Source: Asanoa hainanensis (lineage in GTDB: Bacteria > Actinomycetota > Actinomycetes > Mycobacteriales > Micromonosporaceae). From it: a stretch of 64,000 nt of DNA. Shown in pieces: positions 8,476 through 17,371 of this stretch. The translations under genes were made by a program, and so were the position numbers. Location of the stretch: positions 248,001-312,000 of the forward strand of contig NZ_FZPH01000001.1 in assembly GCF_900188485.1 (NCBI RefSeq), in the 5' to 3' direction. Within the stretch, counting starts at the first letter, position 1, and every line of letters starts with the position of its first letter. A model generated the notes under the pieces. That model was not told the origin of the DNA, ran no database searches, and saw only the letters and a program-made list of their open reading frames with translations.

Positions 8476-9064
8476 CTAGCGCGAACCGTGCGACCGTACG
8501 CCAGGCGTCCGGTTCCGGCGCACCAACCATCAGCAGCACCTCGCGCGGCTCCGCCCGCAGCGGCAGGCGGGCCGCGACCGCCTCGGCCGCGGCGGTCAGG
8601 TCGGCGACCGGCACGTCGTGGCCGATCGTCAGATGAGGTACGACCTCGGTGAACTCACCCCGGTAGGGCGGGAAGTCGGGAAACCGCGCCCACAGCGCGT
8701 CGGTCAGCGCCCGGAACGGCTGGTCGGGCGTAGGCGCGAGCCACGCGACCTGCTCACCGAACCACCGGACCTGCGCGAACTCGACCTCGAACCGCGAGGT
8801 ACCGGCCACGATCTCCCGGACGGCCTCCAGCAGTTCGTCGGTCACCGCCTCGGGCGGCACGAACGGATAGAGCGCGGTCACGTGCGCCGGCACTCCCCAC
8901 CGCGCGGCCTGGTCGTACCGGGCGCGGTGCGCACCTACGACGTCCTCGGCCTCGGGCACCGGAACGATCAACGCGGTCTCGATCGCTTGCACGCCGCCAG
9001 TGTCGATGCCACCGACCGGAAGATCAAGAACCGCCGTCCCACGACCCAGCCAGAGCACACCCAC
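8465..9064 (-). CDS. 2H-phosphoesterase / 2'-5' RNA ligase family protein
   Basis: A 199-residue protein with the two HxT motifs that define 2H phosphoesterases: His61-Thr63 (HVTALYPF) and His144-Thr146 (PHLTIGH). These enzymes act on 2',3'-cyclic phosphates or 2'-5' bonds in RNA or nucleotides; the actual substrate is unknown here. Start GTG at 9064 is favoured because a TAGGAT -10 ends exactly six bases upstream; an inner GTG at 8992 would give a more compact 175-residue protein. The final codons have been duplicated downstream (see the repeat at 8225-8475). Confidence 0.85.
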   Translation of the reverse strand: MGVLWLGRGTAVLDLPVGGIDTGGVQAIETALIVPVPEAEDVVGAHRARYDQAARWGVPAHVTALYPFVPPEAVTDELLEAVREIVAGTSRFEVEFAQVRWFGEQVAWLAPTPDQPFRALTDALWARFPDFPPYRGEFTEVVPHLTIGHDVPVADLTAAAEAVAARLPLRAEPREVLLMVGAPEPDAWRTVARFALGDA

Positions 9065-9070
9065 TAGGGC

Positions 9071-9076
9071 ATCCTA
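9071..9076 (-). promoter_or_regulatory. Predicted leaderless -10 (TAGGAT) of the 2H gene
   Basis: TAGGAT on the minus strand ends six bases before the GTG at 9064. Confidence 0.5.
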
Positions 9077-9177
9077 GGACGATTCCTGTCCCTGTCGTCG
9101 ACGAACGGGGAACAGGGCCGCGCTCGGCGGCGGATGCCGGCCTGACCGGCTGCGGCTCGACGCCGCACTAGCCCGCG

Positions 9178-9430
9178 GGGCTGGTACTCCCATCGCGAGC
9201 GGGGGCCCGTGGGGCTGATTGCCCGTGGGCTGGCACTCCCATCGCGTGCGGGCCCGTGGGCTGGCACTCCCATCGCGTGCGGGCCCGTGGGCTGGCACTC
9301 CCATCGCGTGCGGGCCCGTGGGCTGGCACTCCCATCGCGTGGGCCCGTGGGGCTGGTTGCCCATGGGCTGGTGCTCCCACCGCGTGCGGGACCCGTGGGC
9401 TGGATGCCCGCGAGCTGGTGCTGCCCATCG
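9178..9430. repeat. 31-bp minisatellite with degenerate flanks
   Basis: Copies of a 31-bp unit beginning GTGGGCTGGCACTCCCATCG start at 9225, 9256, 9287 and 9318; the fourth lacks two bases. Variants with the GGGCTGG and CTCCCA words flank them on both sides. The period is not a multiple of three, so all three frames read the same peptide words in rotation, and no gene is expected. There are no unique spacers, so it is not CRISPR. Confidence 0.9.
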
Positions 9431-9557
9431 CCCCGCCGAGGTGCTCGGCCCTTCCGACCCGCCAGCCGGCCCGGCGCTGACGCGACGGACCCGCAGTCGC
9501 ATCGTTGAGCGCGCCGCTCGCGACCACCTGGAGCCGAGCCTGGGCAACGCACCGGAA
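9431..9557. other. Non-coding stretch after the minisatellite
   Basis: Between the repeat and the end of the next gene I see no open frame with coding character and no hairpin terminator. Confidence 0.4.
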
Positions 9558-10133
9558 TCAGGGAGCCCGTACCTCCAGTACCACAGCCGTCCCGCCCACG
9601 GTGGCACCGTCGTACATGTTGATCACCTGGCCAGGCCGAACGCGCCGCCATCGCTCGGGCCGCAGCGGCGCGAGTCGCACGGGCGCTCGTCCGCCAGGCT
9701 CCAGGGAGGGCTTAAACTCCACCCAGATCCGTGCGATGTCGAGAATCGGTTCGCCGGACGGGTCGACATTTCCCACGTCCCACGGGGGTCGCGACACGCC
9801 GGCCCCGCTCATCGGCGTTCTCCGCCGTGCCTGGTCCGCCGGTCGGAGCGTGAGCTCGGCACGCACGATGCCATGCCGGGTCTCGTAGGCACGCCATTGA
9901 CACCAAGCAGCACTCCTCGGGAGCAGCAGCTGTTCGGCCGCACCCGCCAGCGCTTCCCAGAACGACAGCGGAAGAGAGTCGACGTCGCCGAGTTCCTGCA
10001 GCAGGTCGACAGCCACTTCCCACTCGTCGTGGACAAGGTAGTCCCAGACATCCGCCACCGTGGGGTCGTTCGCGGTCGCGAGCTCCTCGGGAACCAACAG
10101 CGAAGCGGACTCGAGCAGCTTCGGGACGTCCAT
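9558..10133 (-). CDS. Hypothetical protein, helical N-terminal half
   Basis: A 191-residue protein that I do not recognise. The first ~75 residues are helical and acidic (VWDYLVHDEWEVAVDLL, then LPLSFWEALAGAAEQL). This layout resembles small immunity-like proteins of bacterial conflict systems, but the similarity is only by eye. The second half is beta-rich with a basic patch and ends VVLEVRAP. I chose the ATG at 10133; a GTG at 10154, only eight bases after the preceding gene's stop, is also possible. Either way it is probably cotranscribed with the gene at 10163-11617. Confidence 0.6.
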   Translation of the reverse strand: MDVPKLLESASLLVPEELATANDPTVADVWDYLVHDEWEVAVDLLQELGDVDSLPLSFWEALAGAAEQLLLPRSAAWCQWRAYETRHGIVRAELTLRPADQARRRTPMSGAGVSRPPWDVGNVDPSGEPILDIARIWVEFKPSLEPGGRAPVRLAPLRPERWRRVRPGQVINMYDGATVGGTAVVLEVRAP

Positions 10134-10162
10134 GCCGGACAAGCCGCTACTCACGAACCAGG

Positions 10163-11617
10163 TCAGCCACGGGCGGCTCCCCACCCGAGCAGCGCGGCGA
10201 TGCCCAGCGCGCTCCGCGGCGCGTAGGCGCAGCGCCACAGCCCGCCGTGTGCCGCGTACTCCGCCTCCTCGTGCCAGACCTCCGCCGCCGGGCGTGGCGG
10301 GTTGCGTAGGTCGTGGACCAGCAGCGCCGCCATCAGCGTGTTGCTCGTCGCCGGCTCGAAGACCTCGACGCCGAAGCGGTGGGCGCCCGCGTAGGCCGCC
10401 GCCAGCGCGCGGTTCTTGACCACCGACCGGGTGCGGGTCGGCGGGGCGACGTTCATGCTGACCGTCACGCCCTCGGAGCGGGCCACCGTCGCCCGCCAGC
10501 GGTGGATGCGTTTCGCCAGCGCGTAGTTCGGGCCCTGCTGCGCCACCAACGAGTCGCAGATGCCCGGGTCGTCGCCCGGCGCGTAGTTGCGCCGCAGCAT
10601 CCGACCGCCCGACACCAGCCGCAGCGGCCGGCGTAGTCGGGCGACGCCGGCCGGTGACCCGTACGCGCGTTCGCTGTGTGCCACCGCCTCGCCCGGCACG
10701 GCGAACACGTCGGTAGGCGTGGCCAGGAACGCCAGCGCCGTGTCTGGGCGTGCCTGGCGCAGGTGGCCGGTCAGCGCGTCGACCGCGGCGCTCAGCCGCA
10801 CGTTGATCGCACCGTCGGCGTAGACGTAGTTGCCCAGCACCAACCGGCCGTCGAAGCTGTCGAGCCAACCCGCGACCGACCCGATGCCGTGCAGCAGGTC
10901 GGCGCCGGCCCGCTCGGCGAGCTCGCCGTCACCTTTGACCGCCGGGACGTGCAGGCGACCCGCATAACGACCCGCGGTGTCGACCAGCCGCGACCACAGC
11001 GCGGGCCGCGCCAGATCGACGGCGACCACCGGGTTGCCCCACCGCAGCAGCGACGGCACCGGGCCCATCTCAGCGCCGGCACCGAGCGCGACGACCGTCG
11101 TGCCGCCGAGGTCGAGCCAGTCGGGGTTGGCCTGCACCGCGCGGACCGCCTCGGCGCACGACGGCTCGATGACGCCCGCCGCCAGCCACGCGTCGAGCCG
11201 GCGTTTGATGCCGTCGCCGCGCAGCCGCTCCCCCCGGTAGGGCAGCGTCAGCTCCTTGTCGACCCGACCCTGCCCGCCGACCGTCGCGGTCGACAGCGGC
11301 TCGACCGGCCCCGCGAACGCCGCCGCCAACGGCTCCACCGCGCCCTCGGCCGTGCGGAACCGCATGCGCTCGTGAACCGACGCGAGCCCACCGGCGGCGA
11401 TCTGCCTCGCGGCGTCTCCGCTGCCGAGACCCGCCTCGACCAGCCTGCGGAAATGCACCAGGTAGCCACGTCGCCAGTCGGTCTCGCGCTGCGCCGCCGC
11501 CGCGCCGATCGGGTCGACGCCGCGCAGCGCGTCACCGACCACCGCCCGCCCCAACGACGAGGTCAGGCCGGTGCCGCTGGCGGTGGGCGGGAAGATCACG
11601 CCGCTCGGTTCAGTCAC
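10163..11617 (-). CDS. Conserved hypothetical protein with a Rossmann-like core
   Basis: About 484 residues from GTG at 11617. The central part has TTVVALGAGAEMGP followed by a strand ending in an acidic residue (VVAVDLARP), the arrangement of a nucleotide- or SAM-binding Rossmann fold. The glycine pattern GxGxExGP is not that of a standard methyltransferase, and I cannot name the reaction. Later segments (GSVAGWLDSFDGRLVLGNYVYADGAINVRL and similar) look well folded. An upstream ATG-frame extension to 11671 is low-complexity and was left out. It is followed by the small gene at 9558-10133 on the same strand. Confidence 0.65.
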   Translation of the reverse strand: MTEPSGVIFPPTASGTGLTSSLGRAVVGDALRGVDPIGAAAAQRETDWRRGYLVHFRRLVEAGLGSGDAARQIAAGGLASVHERMRFRTAEGAVEPLAAAFAGPVEPLSTATVGGQGRVDKELTLPYRGERLRGDGIKRRLDAWLAAGVIEPSCAEAVRAVQANPDWLDLGGTTVVALGAGAEMGPVPSLLRWGNPVVAVDLARPALWSRLVDTAGRYAGRLHVPAVKGDGELAERAGADLLHGIGSVAGWLDSFDGRLVLGNYVYADGAINVRLSAAVDALTGHLRQARPDTALAFLATPTDVFAVPGEAVAHSERAYGSPAGVARLRRPLRLVSGGRMLRRNYAPGDDPGICDSLVAQQGPNYALAKRIHRWRATVARSEGVTVSMNVAPPTRTRSVVKNRALAAAYAGAHRFGVEVFEPATSNTLMAALLVHDLRNPPRPAAEVWHEEAEYAAHGGLWRCAYAPRSALGIAALLGWGAARG

Positions 11618-12464
11618 GGGCACATCATCGCGCGACCCACCGACACTCGCACCGACAGATCCCGCCCCCAACGCCGACGCGACATCACGAATCGATATAG
11701 CAACCCGCAGTTTGCCGGGAAACCGTTGCCCGGCTCGAAAAACACCGCTACCGAGACCCGAGCGCCATCGGTACGTTCGATCCGGCGGCGCAATCGCAAC
11801 AACAACGGGCAGCAGCGGGGTTCGCGAGCCAACATTCCGACTGGTGGCGTTCTGCAGACGTCCCCGTCACCCGGGACGATTCCTCTGGACCAGCCTTGAG
11901 AGTCACGCCCCAATCAGGCCACGGCTTTGAGGTTGCTCGCAACGACATCGCGCGACCCGGACCGACCCAACGGTGTGTCCTCCGGATCGCGCTCAACGGA
12001 CTTCGTCTCAACGAAGCATTCCATCGCACCAACCGATGAAGGCACGCCCCAACGCAGTCACAACGCCGATTTTGCTCGCGTGACTCGGACCGGCTCAACG
12101 GTGCGTCGCCCGGATCGGGCTCCGCAGACGTTCCTGTCGACCACGCATTCCGCTGGACCAGCCTTCTGGCCCCGCGAGCCCAGCCACGACCGCTACACCT
12201 TCATGGAGGTCGCCCAGGACAAACCCCGCTCAACCCGTGCGTCGTCAAGCCCGCAGCCATGGACAAGATCGCGCCCTCTGCCGTCAGCAAGCCGTGCTGA
12301 CCAGGTTGAGACAGGCGCCGCTCGCCCAATACCTCCGACGACACGTGCGACATGCCGCCCGCGAATGCCGTGTCGAGTTGGGCGAGCCGGCCCGTGAGGA
12401 AAGGAGGTGGGGTGTGGTGGGCGGTCCGCCACCTGAGCGGACCGCCCACCACGCGAGAGTCGCG
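11618..12464. other. Gene-free region with an imperfect ~139-bp tandem repeat
   Basis: No frame here looks coding. From about 11,770 to 12,180 there is a degenerate tandem repeat of roughly 139 bases: the word CACGCCCCAA occurs at 11904 and 12043, and the blocks around CAACGGTGTGTCCTCCGGATC, CAACGGTGCGTCGCCCGGATC and CTGGACCAGCCTT recur at matching offsets. The base composition is less GC-rich than the flanking genes. Confidence 0.55.
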
Positions 12465-14195
12465 TCAGACCACCGTGCAGGACGAGCCACCGACCGTGAA
12501 GGTGGTGGGCTCGCTGGTTCCGCCGGTGTGTGTGCCGTTGAAGCCGATCGTCGTGGAGCCGCCCGGCGCGAGCGTCGAGTTCCACGACAGCGGGGTCGCG
12601 GTCACCGCCTGGCCCGACTGCGACCACGTCGCCGACCAGCCCGGAGGCGTGATCGCCTGACCGCTGGGCAGCGTGAACGCCAGTGTCCAACCCGAGAGCG
12701 AGGAGGTACCCGTATTCGTCAGCACGACACCCGCCGTGAAGCCGGGGGACCCACCCCAGGGGCTGATCGTGTACGCGACCCGGCACGACGACGACGGCCC
12801 CGGCCCGCCACCGCCGGCCGTTGTCGTCACCGAGGCGACCGACGACAGCGACGACACGTTGCCGGCCGCGTCCCGGGCGCGCACCTGATAGCGGTACGTG
12901 GTCGAGGCGGCCAGACCACTGTCCACGAAGGACGCGGACGACGGCGTCCCGACGACGGCGAACGAGCCGCCGCTCGCGCCCGGAGCCCGCAGCACGTCAT
13001 AGCCCGTGACACCGACCGCATCCGAGGAGGCAGTCCATGACAACGAGAGACCGGACGAGGTCACCCCCGAGGCGACCGGTGTCCCGGGCGTCGTCGGTGG
13101 CGTGGTGTCCGGATTCGGGCTGGTGCCGTCGTCGAGCGCGTCGTGGATCGCGGTGTAGGCCGGCTTCGTCGAGTAGTTCGCGTCCCAGGGCAGGGCCGCG
13201 CCCTGACCGGAGAAGGTGTCCGGCACCCACGAGTACTTGTCGGTGAAGCCCCAGATCGTGACGCCCGCGCACGCGGTCACGGCCAGGCAGCCCTGCACCA
13301 CGTTGCGGTAGTACGTGGCCTGGGTGGCGTCCTTGGTGCTGTCCCGAGGCAGCTGCATACGCACGTCGAGCTCGGTGATCCGGACCTGCACACCGAGCGC
13401 GGCGAACCGGTCCAAGTTCTCGCGGAACTGCGACGGGAACCCGTACTGGATGGCGAGGTGACCCTGGAATCCCACACAGTCCACCGGCACGCCGTCGGCG
13501 CGTAGTTGGCGCACCAGGTTGTACATGGCCGTGCTCTTCGCGTTGATGCCCTCGACGTTGTAGTCGTTGATGCACAACCGCGCGTTGCTGTCGGCGGCGC
13601 GGGCGTAGCGGAACGCGTCGGCGATGTACGACGAGCCGAGGGTGTTGTACCAGAAGCTGGTGCGCATGTTGCCGTTGTCGTCGAACACCTCGTTGACGAC
13701 GTCCCACGAGACGAGGGCGGCGTTGTTGGCGTAGCGGCCGACCACGGTCGCGATGTGGTCCTGCATCGCGGTTCGCATCGCGCTGGCCGACAGGCCCTGC
13801 ACCCAGCCGGGCGTCTGGCTGTGCCAGACCAGCGTGTGCCCGTGTACCTGCTGGTTGTTGGCGGTCGCGAACGCCATCACCTGGTCGGCGCCGGCGAACG
13901 TGTAGTTACCGTCGGACGGTTCGGTCGAGTCCCACTTCATCGCGTTCTCGGCGGTGACCTGGTTGAACTCCGACGCGGCGACGGACCGGTACGCGGCCTC
14001 GTTGGCGAGCGGGCTGGTGCTCGCCGCGTAGCCGATGAACTTGCCGCGCGCGGCGGCGTGCACGCGCAGCGGCGCGTCGGCCGCGGCGGGCGGCGCGGCC
14101 GCGATCGGCGCGACGACCAGCGGGACCGCGAGCGCCGCGACGGCGGCGAGCACGGCCGTCCGCGCCGGGCGGGCGCCCCGGGCAGAAATGATCAT
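12465..14195 (-). CDS. Secreted endo-1,4-beta-xylanase (GH10-FN3-CBM2)
   Basis: A 576-residue modular enzyme. A signal peptide covers about 1-40, ending PPAAADA. The GH10 barrel (about 42-350) has the acid/base Glu169 in WDVVNEV and the nucleophile Glu275 in ITELDVRM, plus the HGHTLVWH substrate-binding motif. A fibronectin type III domain (about 368-460) links to a C-terminal CBM2 (about 470-576) with paired cysteines and conserved tryptophans. It should cut xylan outside the cell and bind plant polysaccharide. The Shine-Dalgarno AGGAGGAACC precedes the ATG. A LacI-type palindrome lies 144 bases upstream, suggesting sugar-induced expression. Confidence 0.95.
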   Translation of the reverse strand: MIISARGARPARTAVLAAVAALAVPLVVAPIAAAPPAAADAPLRVHAAARGKFIGYAASTSPLANEAAYRSVAASEFNQVTAENAMKWDSTEPSDGNYTFAGADQVMAFATANNQQVHGHTLVWHSQTPGWVQGLSASAMRTAMQDHIATVVGRYANNAALVSWDVVNEVFDDNGNMRTSFWYNTLGSSYIADAFRYARAADSNARLCINDYNVEGINAKSTAMYNLVRQLRADGVPVDCVGFQGHLAIQYGFPSQFRENLDRFAALGVQVRITELDVRMQLPRDSTKDATQATYYRNVVQGCLAVTACAGVTIWGFTDKYSWVPDTFSGQGAALPWDANYSTKPAYTAIHDALDDGTSPNPDTTPPTTPGTPVASGVTSSGLSLSWTASSDAVGVTGYDVLRAPGASGGSFAVVGTPSSASFVDSGLAASTTYRYQVRARDAAGNVSSLSSVASVTTTAGGGGPGPSSSCRVAYTISPWGGSPGFTAGVVLTNTGTSSLSGWTLAFTLPSGQAITPPGWSATWSQSGQAVTATPLSWNSTLAPGGSTTIGFNGTHTGGTSEPTTFTVGGSSCTVV

Positions 14196-14293
14196 GGGGA
14201 TGGTTCCTCCTCACGAGAGGTATGGGCGACAGCGCGCCACGGACGACCGTCGGGTCCCGTTCGCGCCGTGCCCGCCCGGAGGACACGAACCCG

Positions 14294-14313
14294 CCACGGA
14301 CGCCCATCCGTGG
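14294..14313. promoter_or_regulatory. Hairpin in the xylanase leader
   Basis: CCACGGA, a six-base loop and TCCGTGG form a seven-bp stem between the operator and the xylanase start. It would be in the transcribed leader if transcription starts near the operator. Role unknown. Confidence 0.4.
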
Positions 14314-14338
14314 AGCAACGTAGATGGAGCAACGTAAA

Positions 14339-14352
14339 TGGAAGCGCTCCCA
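14339..14352. promoter_or_regulatory. LacI/CebR-type operator
   Basis: TGGAAGCGCTCCCA differs at one position from the perfect palindrome TGGGAGCGCTCCCA, the known CebR-type operator placed before actinobacterial glycoside hydrolase genes. It lies between the divergent xylanase and GGDEF-EAL genes. No LacI-family regulator gene is in the window. Confidence 0.75.
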
Positions 14353-14460
14353 TACTGAGTCGCTGAGACCAGCCCCGTCAATACCTTTCGATATTCTGCT
14401 GTGATCCTGATTAACCGATAAAAGTCCATGCTCGGGGTGACTTATGACAAAATGACCAGC

Positions 14461-14466
14461 TACGGT
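14461..14466 (+). promoter_or_regulatory. Predicted leaderless -10 (TACGGT) of the GGDEF-EAL gene
   Basis: TACGGT ends seven bases before the ATG at 14474; no Shine-Dalgarno sequence is visible. Confidence 0.5.
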
Positions 14467-14473
14467 TTACGGG

Positions 14474-16543
14474 ATGTTCAGGGTCGAGGCACCCCCGGCA
14501 CTCCTGACCCCACGTGTCGGCGCAGCCGCACAGGGGTTCGCGCGCCGCTGGCCCCGCGCCCTGGCCGCCTACGCCGTCGGTGTCGTGCTGCTCGGCCTGC
14601 TCGGGCTCGCCCTGTCCGCGACCGTCGGCGAACTCAGCGACGGGTTCGGCCATCCCGAGTTCTGGTTGATGGCCGGGTTGGCGCTGTTGGCCGACGCACG
14701 GGCGTTCATCGCCCTCGGCCGCCACGGCAAGCCGGTGATGATCTGCCCCTCGCTGTGCTTCACCTTCGCCATCCTGCTCTGTTGGGGGCTGGGACCCGCG
14801 ATCCTCGTGCAAGCAGCGGCCGCGGGCGTGGTCGCCTGGCGGATGCGCTATCCGGCCGGTCGGGCTGCGGTCATGGCCGGGCAGTTCGCGGTCGCGACGG
14901 CCGCCGCGTTCGGGGTCCTCGTCGTGGGACGCCCGGACCCGTTCAACTCGATCGGCACCGTCGACGCGGTGCGCGACGCCGTCTCCGTCATCGCCGCCGC
15001 CGCGGTCTGGCTGATCGCCTACCAACTGCTGCGGACCGCCGCGGGGCTCGCCTCCCGGGGCCGCACCGGCGTGCAGATGCTCCGCCCGGCACCGGCGTAC
15101 GAGCTGTTGTCCATCGCCGCGTTGTTGCTGCTGAGCCCGCTGCTGGCCGTCGCCGCGCACGTGAGCGCCGCCTTCGTGCCGCTCGTGTTCGTGCCGCTCT
15201 ACGCCTTCGAACGGATGGCCCGGCTGTCCGCAGAGCGCGACCTGACCGCCCGCCGCGACCCGCTGACCGACCTGGCGAACCGCACCGGGCTGCGGGCCGC
15301 GTTCGGCCGGCTCCGGCGGGACGGCCGCGACCCGGCGCAGGAGCCGCCGCTCGCGATGCTGCTGCTGGACCTCAACCGCTTCAAGTACGTCAACGACGCG
15401 CTCGGCCACGAGGTCGGCGACCGCCTGCTGATCGCGGTCGGCAGCCGGCTGCGGGCCGCCCTGCCGCCGGGCGCCGTCGCGGCCCGGCTCGGCGGTGACG
15501 AGTTCGCCGTCGTCGCACCGGTGAGCACCGAGACCGAGGCCCGCCGCCTCGCCGAGGCGGTCACCGAGGCCATGGCGACGCCGGTCGTGCTCGACGGCCT
15601 CCAGGTCGACATCACCGGCTCGATCGGCATCGCGCTCTCGCCCCGCGACGGCACCGACTTCGCGACCGTGATGCGGCACGCCGACGTCGCCATGTACCTG
15701 GCCAAGCAGCGCGGGTGGCCCATCCAGGCCTACCGGGCCGAGGACGACCACAACTCCCCCGAGCGCCTCGCCCTGCTCACCGATTTCCGGCGGGCACTCG
15801 ACAGCGGCGAGGACGCGGTCGCCCTGCACTACCAGCCGCAGATCGACCTGGCCACCGGCAACGTCGTGGGCTTCGAGGCGCTGCTGCGCTGGAAGCATCC
15901 GAGCCAGGGCGCGATCCCGCCCGCCGACCTGCTCCGGATCGCCGAGCACACCCCGGTCATGCGCATGATCACGCAGCGGGTGATCGACGAGGTCGTCGCG
16001 CAGCAGGCCCGCTGGCTGGCCGCCGGCGTCTCGTTGCGTACGTCCCTCAACGTCAGCATCCGCGACCTGCACGGCGACGAGATCATCACCCAGCTCACGC
16101 AGCGGCTCGCGGAGCACAAGGTGCCGCCGGAGCTGATCCAGGTGGAGATCACCGAGAGCGCGCTGACCGCGGACCTGGCCCAACTGCGGGACACCATCGA
16201 CAAGCTCGCCGCCGCAGGGGTCGCCATCTCCCTGGACGACTTCGGTACGGGCTACTCGTCCCTGCAACACCTCCGGCGCCTGCCGCTACGCGAGATCAAG
16301 ATCGACCGGTCGTTCGTCGGGGGCATCGCACACAACGCCGACGACGCGGTCATCGTGCGGTCGACCGTCGACCTGGCCCGCGCGCTCGGCCTGCGGGTCG
16401 TCGCCGAAGGCGTCGAGAACCGCTACACGGCCCGCCTCCTCACCGAGGCCGGCTGCGACCTGGCCCAGGGCTATCTCTACGCGCCAGCCATGCCGGGCGA
16501 CTCCGTCGTCGCGTGGCTGGACCGCCACCCAACCCACGCCTAA
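14474..16543 (+). CDS. Membrane GGDEF-EAL cyclic-di-GMP protein
   Basis: A 689-residue protein with five to six predicted membrane helices in the first ~245 residues (MASE-like, not a named sensor that I can identify). It is followed by a GGDEF domain with intact GGDEF at 340-344 and DLNRFKYVNDALGH upstream. An EAL domain starts near 430, with EAL at 468-470 and the metal/catalytic segments VEITES and DDFGTGYSSL. Both active sites look complete, so it could make or degrade c-di-GMP. The RxxD inhibitory site just before GGDEF is absent. In actinomycetes c-di-GMP controls development and adhesion. The gene is divergent from the xylanase gene. Confidence 0.93.
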   Translation: MFRVEAPPALLTPRVGAAAQGFARRWPRALAAYAVGVVLLGLLGLALSATVGELSDGFGHPEFWLMAGLALLADARAFIALGRHGKPVMICPSLCFTFAILLCWGLGPAILVQAAAAGVVAWRMRYPAGRAAVMAGQFAVATAAAFGVLVVGRPDPFNSIGTVDAVRDAVSVIAAAAVWLIAYQLLRTAAGLASRGRTGVQMLRPAPAYELLSIAALLLLSPLLAVAAHVSAAFVPLVFVPLYAFERMARLSAERDLTARRDPLTDLANRTGLRAAFGRLRRDGRDPAQEPPLAMLLLDLNRFKYVNDALGHEVGDRLLIAVGSRLRAALPPGAVAARLGGDEFAVVAPVSTETEARRLAEAVTEAMATPVVLDGLQVDITGSIGIALSPRDGTDFATVMRHADVAMYLAKQRGWPIQAYRAEDDHNSPERLALLTDFRRALDSGEDAVALHYQPQIDLATGNVVGFEALLRWKHPSQGAIPPADLLRIAEHTPVMRMITQRVIDEVVAQQARWLAAGVSLRTSLNVSIRDLHGDEIITQLTQRLAEHKVPPELIQVEITESALTADLAQLRDTIDKLAAAGVAISLDDFGTGYSSLQHLRRLPLREIKIDRSFVGGIAHNADDAVIVRSTVDLARALGLRVVAEGVENRYTARLLTEAGCDLAQGYLYAPAMPGDSVVAWLDRHPTHA

Positions 16544-16689
16544 CCAACCCACGGACACCGCACACGACGCCGTGTTCCTCCGCGGCGGGGGCGTAGGTCC
16601 GGGCCGCGTTAAGTGCGGAGAAACTGCCCGCGCCCTCCACGCCCCGCACGTGCCGGCCCGGGCGGCCACCTGGCGTGGCCGGGTTGGGC
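16544..16689. other. Short spacer
   Basis: No gene or terminator hairpin is recognisable between the GGDEF-EAL stop and the minisatellite. Confidence 0.4.
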
Positions 16690-16940
16690 GGCACCCGACG
16701 TCGCCCGGTCCGGCGACACCCGACGTCGCCCGGTCCGGCGACACCCGACGTCGCCCAGTCCGGCGACACTCGACGTCGCCCGGTCCGGCGACACCCGACG
16801 TCGCCCAGTCCGGCTGCACTCGACCTCGCCCGGTCCGGCGACACCCGACGTCGCCCAGTCCGGCAGCACCCGACGTCGCCCGGTCCGGCGACACCCGACG
16901 TCGCCCAGTCCGGCGACACCCGACGTGGCCGGGTCGGGCG
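16690..16940. repeat. 25-bp minisatellite, about ten copies
   Basis: The unit is CACCCGACGTCGCCCGGTCC plus GGCGA (25 bases), repeated about ten times with a recurring G/A change in CCCGGTCC/CCCAGTCC. Because 25 is not a multiple of three, the apparent open frames in all directions are repeat artefacts, not proteins. Confidence 0.9.
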
Positions 16941-17023
16941 GTCCGGGCGGCCCGGACGGCCCGGACGGCCCGGACGGCCCGGACGGCCCGGACGGCCCGG
17001 ACGGCCCGGACGGCCCGGGTTTG
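16940..17023. repeat. 9-bp GGCCCGGAC microsatellite
   Basis: About eight to nine uninterrupted copies of CGGCCCGGA directly follow the 25-bp minisatellite. In one frame this reads Gly-Pro-Asp, but no start or conserved surroundings support a gene. Confidence 0.9.
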
Positions 17024-17371
17024 CTGTCTAAGGCAGGGCCAGCGCGGACCCGGCAGCGAAGCGGTCCCTCGCGGGAGGAACGGCCCGGACCACCGCGAAC
17101 CCGAGTAAGGCCAGACGCGGTGGAAGACCCGAGGTGCGGAAGCCCAACGAACGGGACGGCGCGGATCGCCGTAACACCGACCGAGGCACGACCCGAACCA
17201 ACGCCCCACGAGCCGACGGTGCGGATCGTCCTGACGGCGACCTTGGCGAAACTGATCGAACTCCGCTCTTCGGTGGCGACCAGCGTGGCCGCAGGCTGAG
17301 CGGCAACCCTCGACCACCCTCATCGCGACGTCTAACAAACGCCCGAGCACCCCCTGTTGACCTTCGCCGCG
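17024..17371. other. Non-coding stretch before a small gene
   Basis: I see no coding frame in this ~350-base stretch. A TTGACC at 17357 is only nine bases from the TATGGT element, too close to act as its -35. Confidence 0.4.

Noticed and set aside
9225-9348. Regularly spaced repeats that could suggest a CRISPR array
   Set aside because: The 31-bp units are head to tail with no unique spacers, and no cas genes are present.
16600-17031. Several open frames over the 25-bp and 9-bp repeats, including a Gly-Pro-Asp collagen-like frame
   Set aside because: The 25-bp period rotates through all frames, and no start signal or flanking conserved sequence supports translation.
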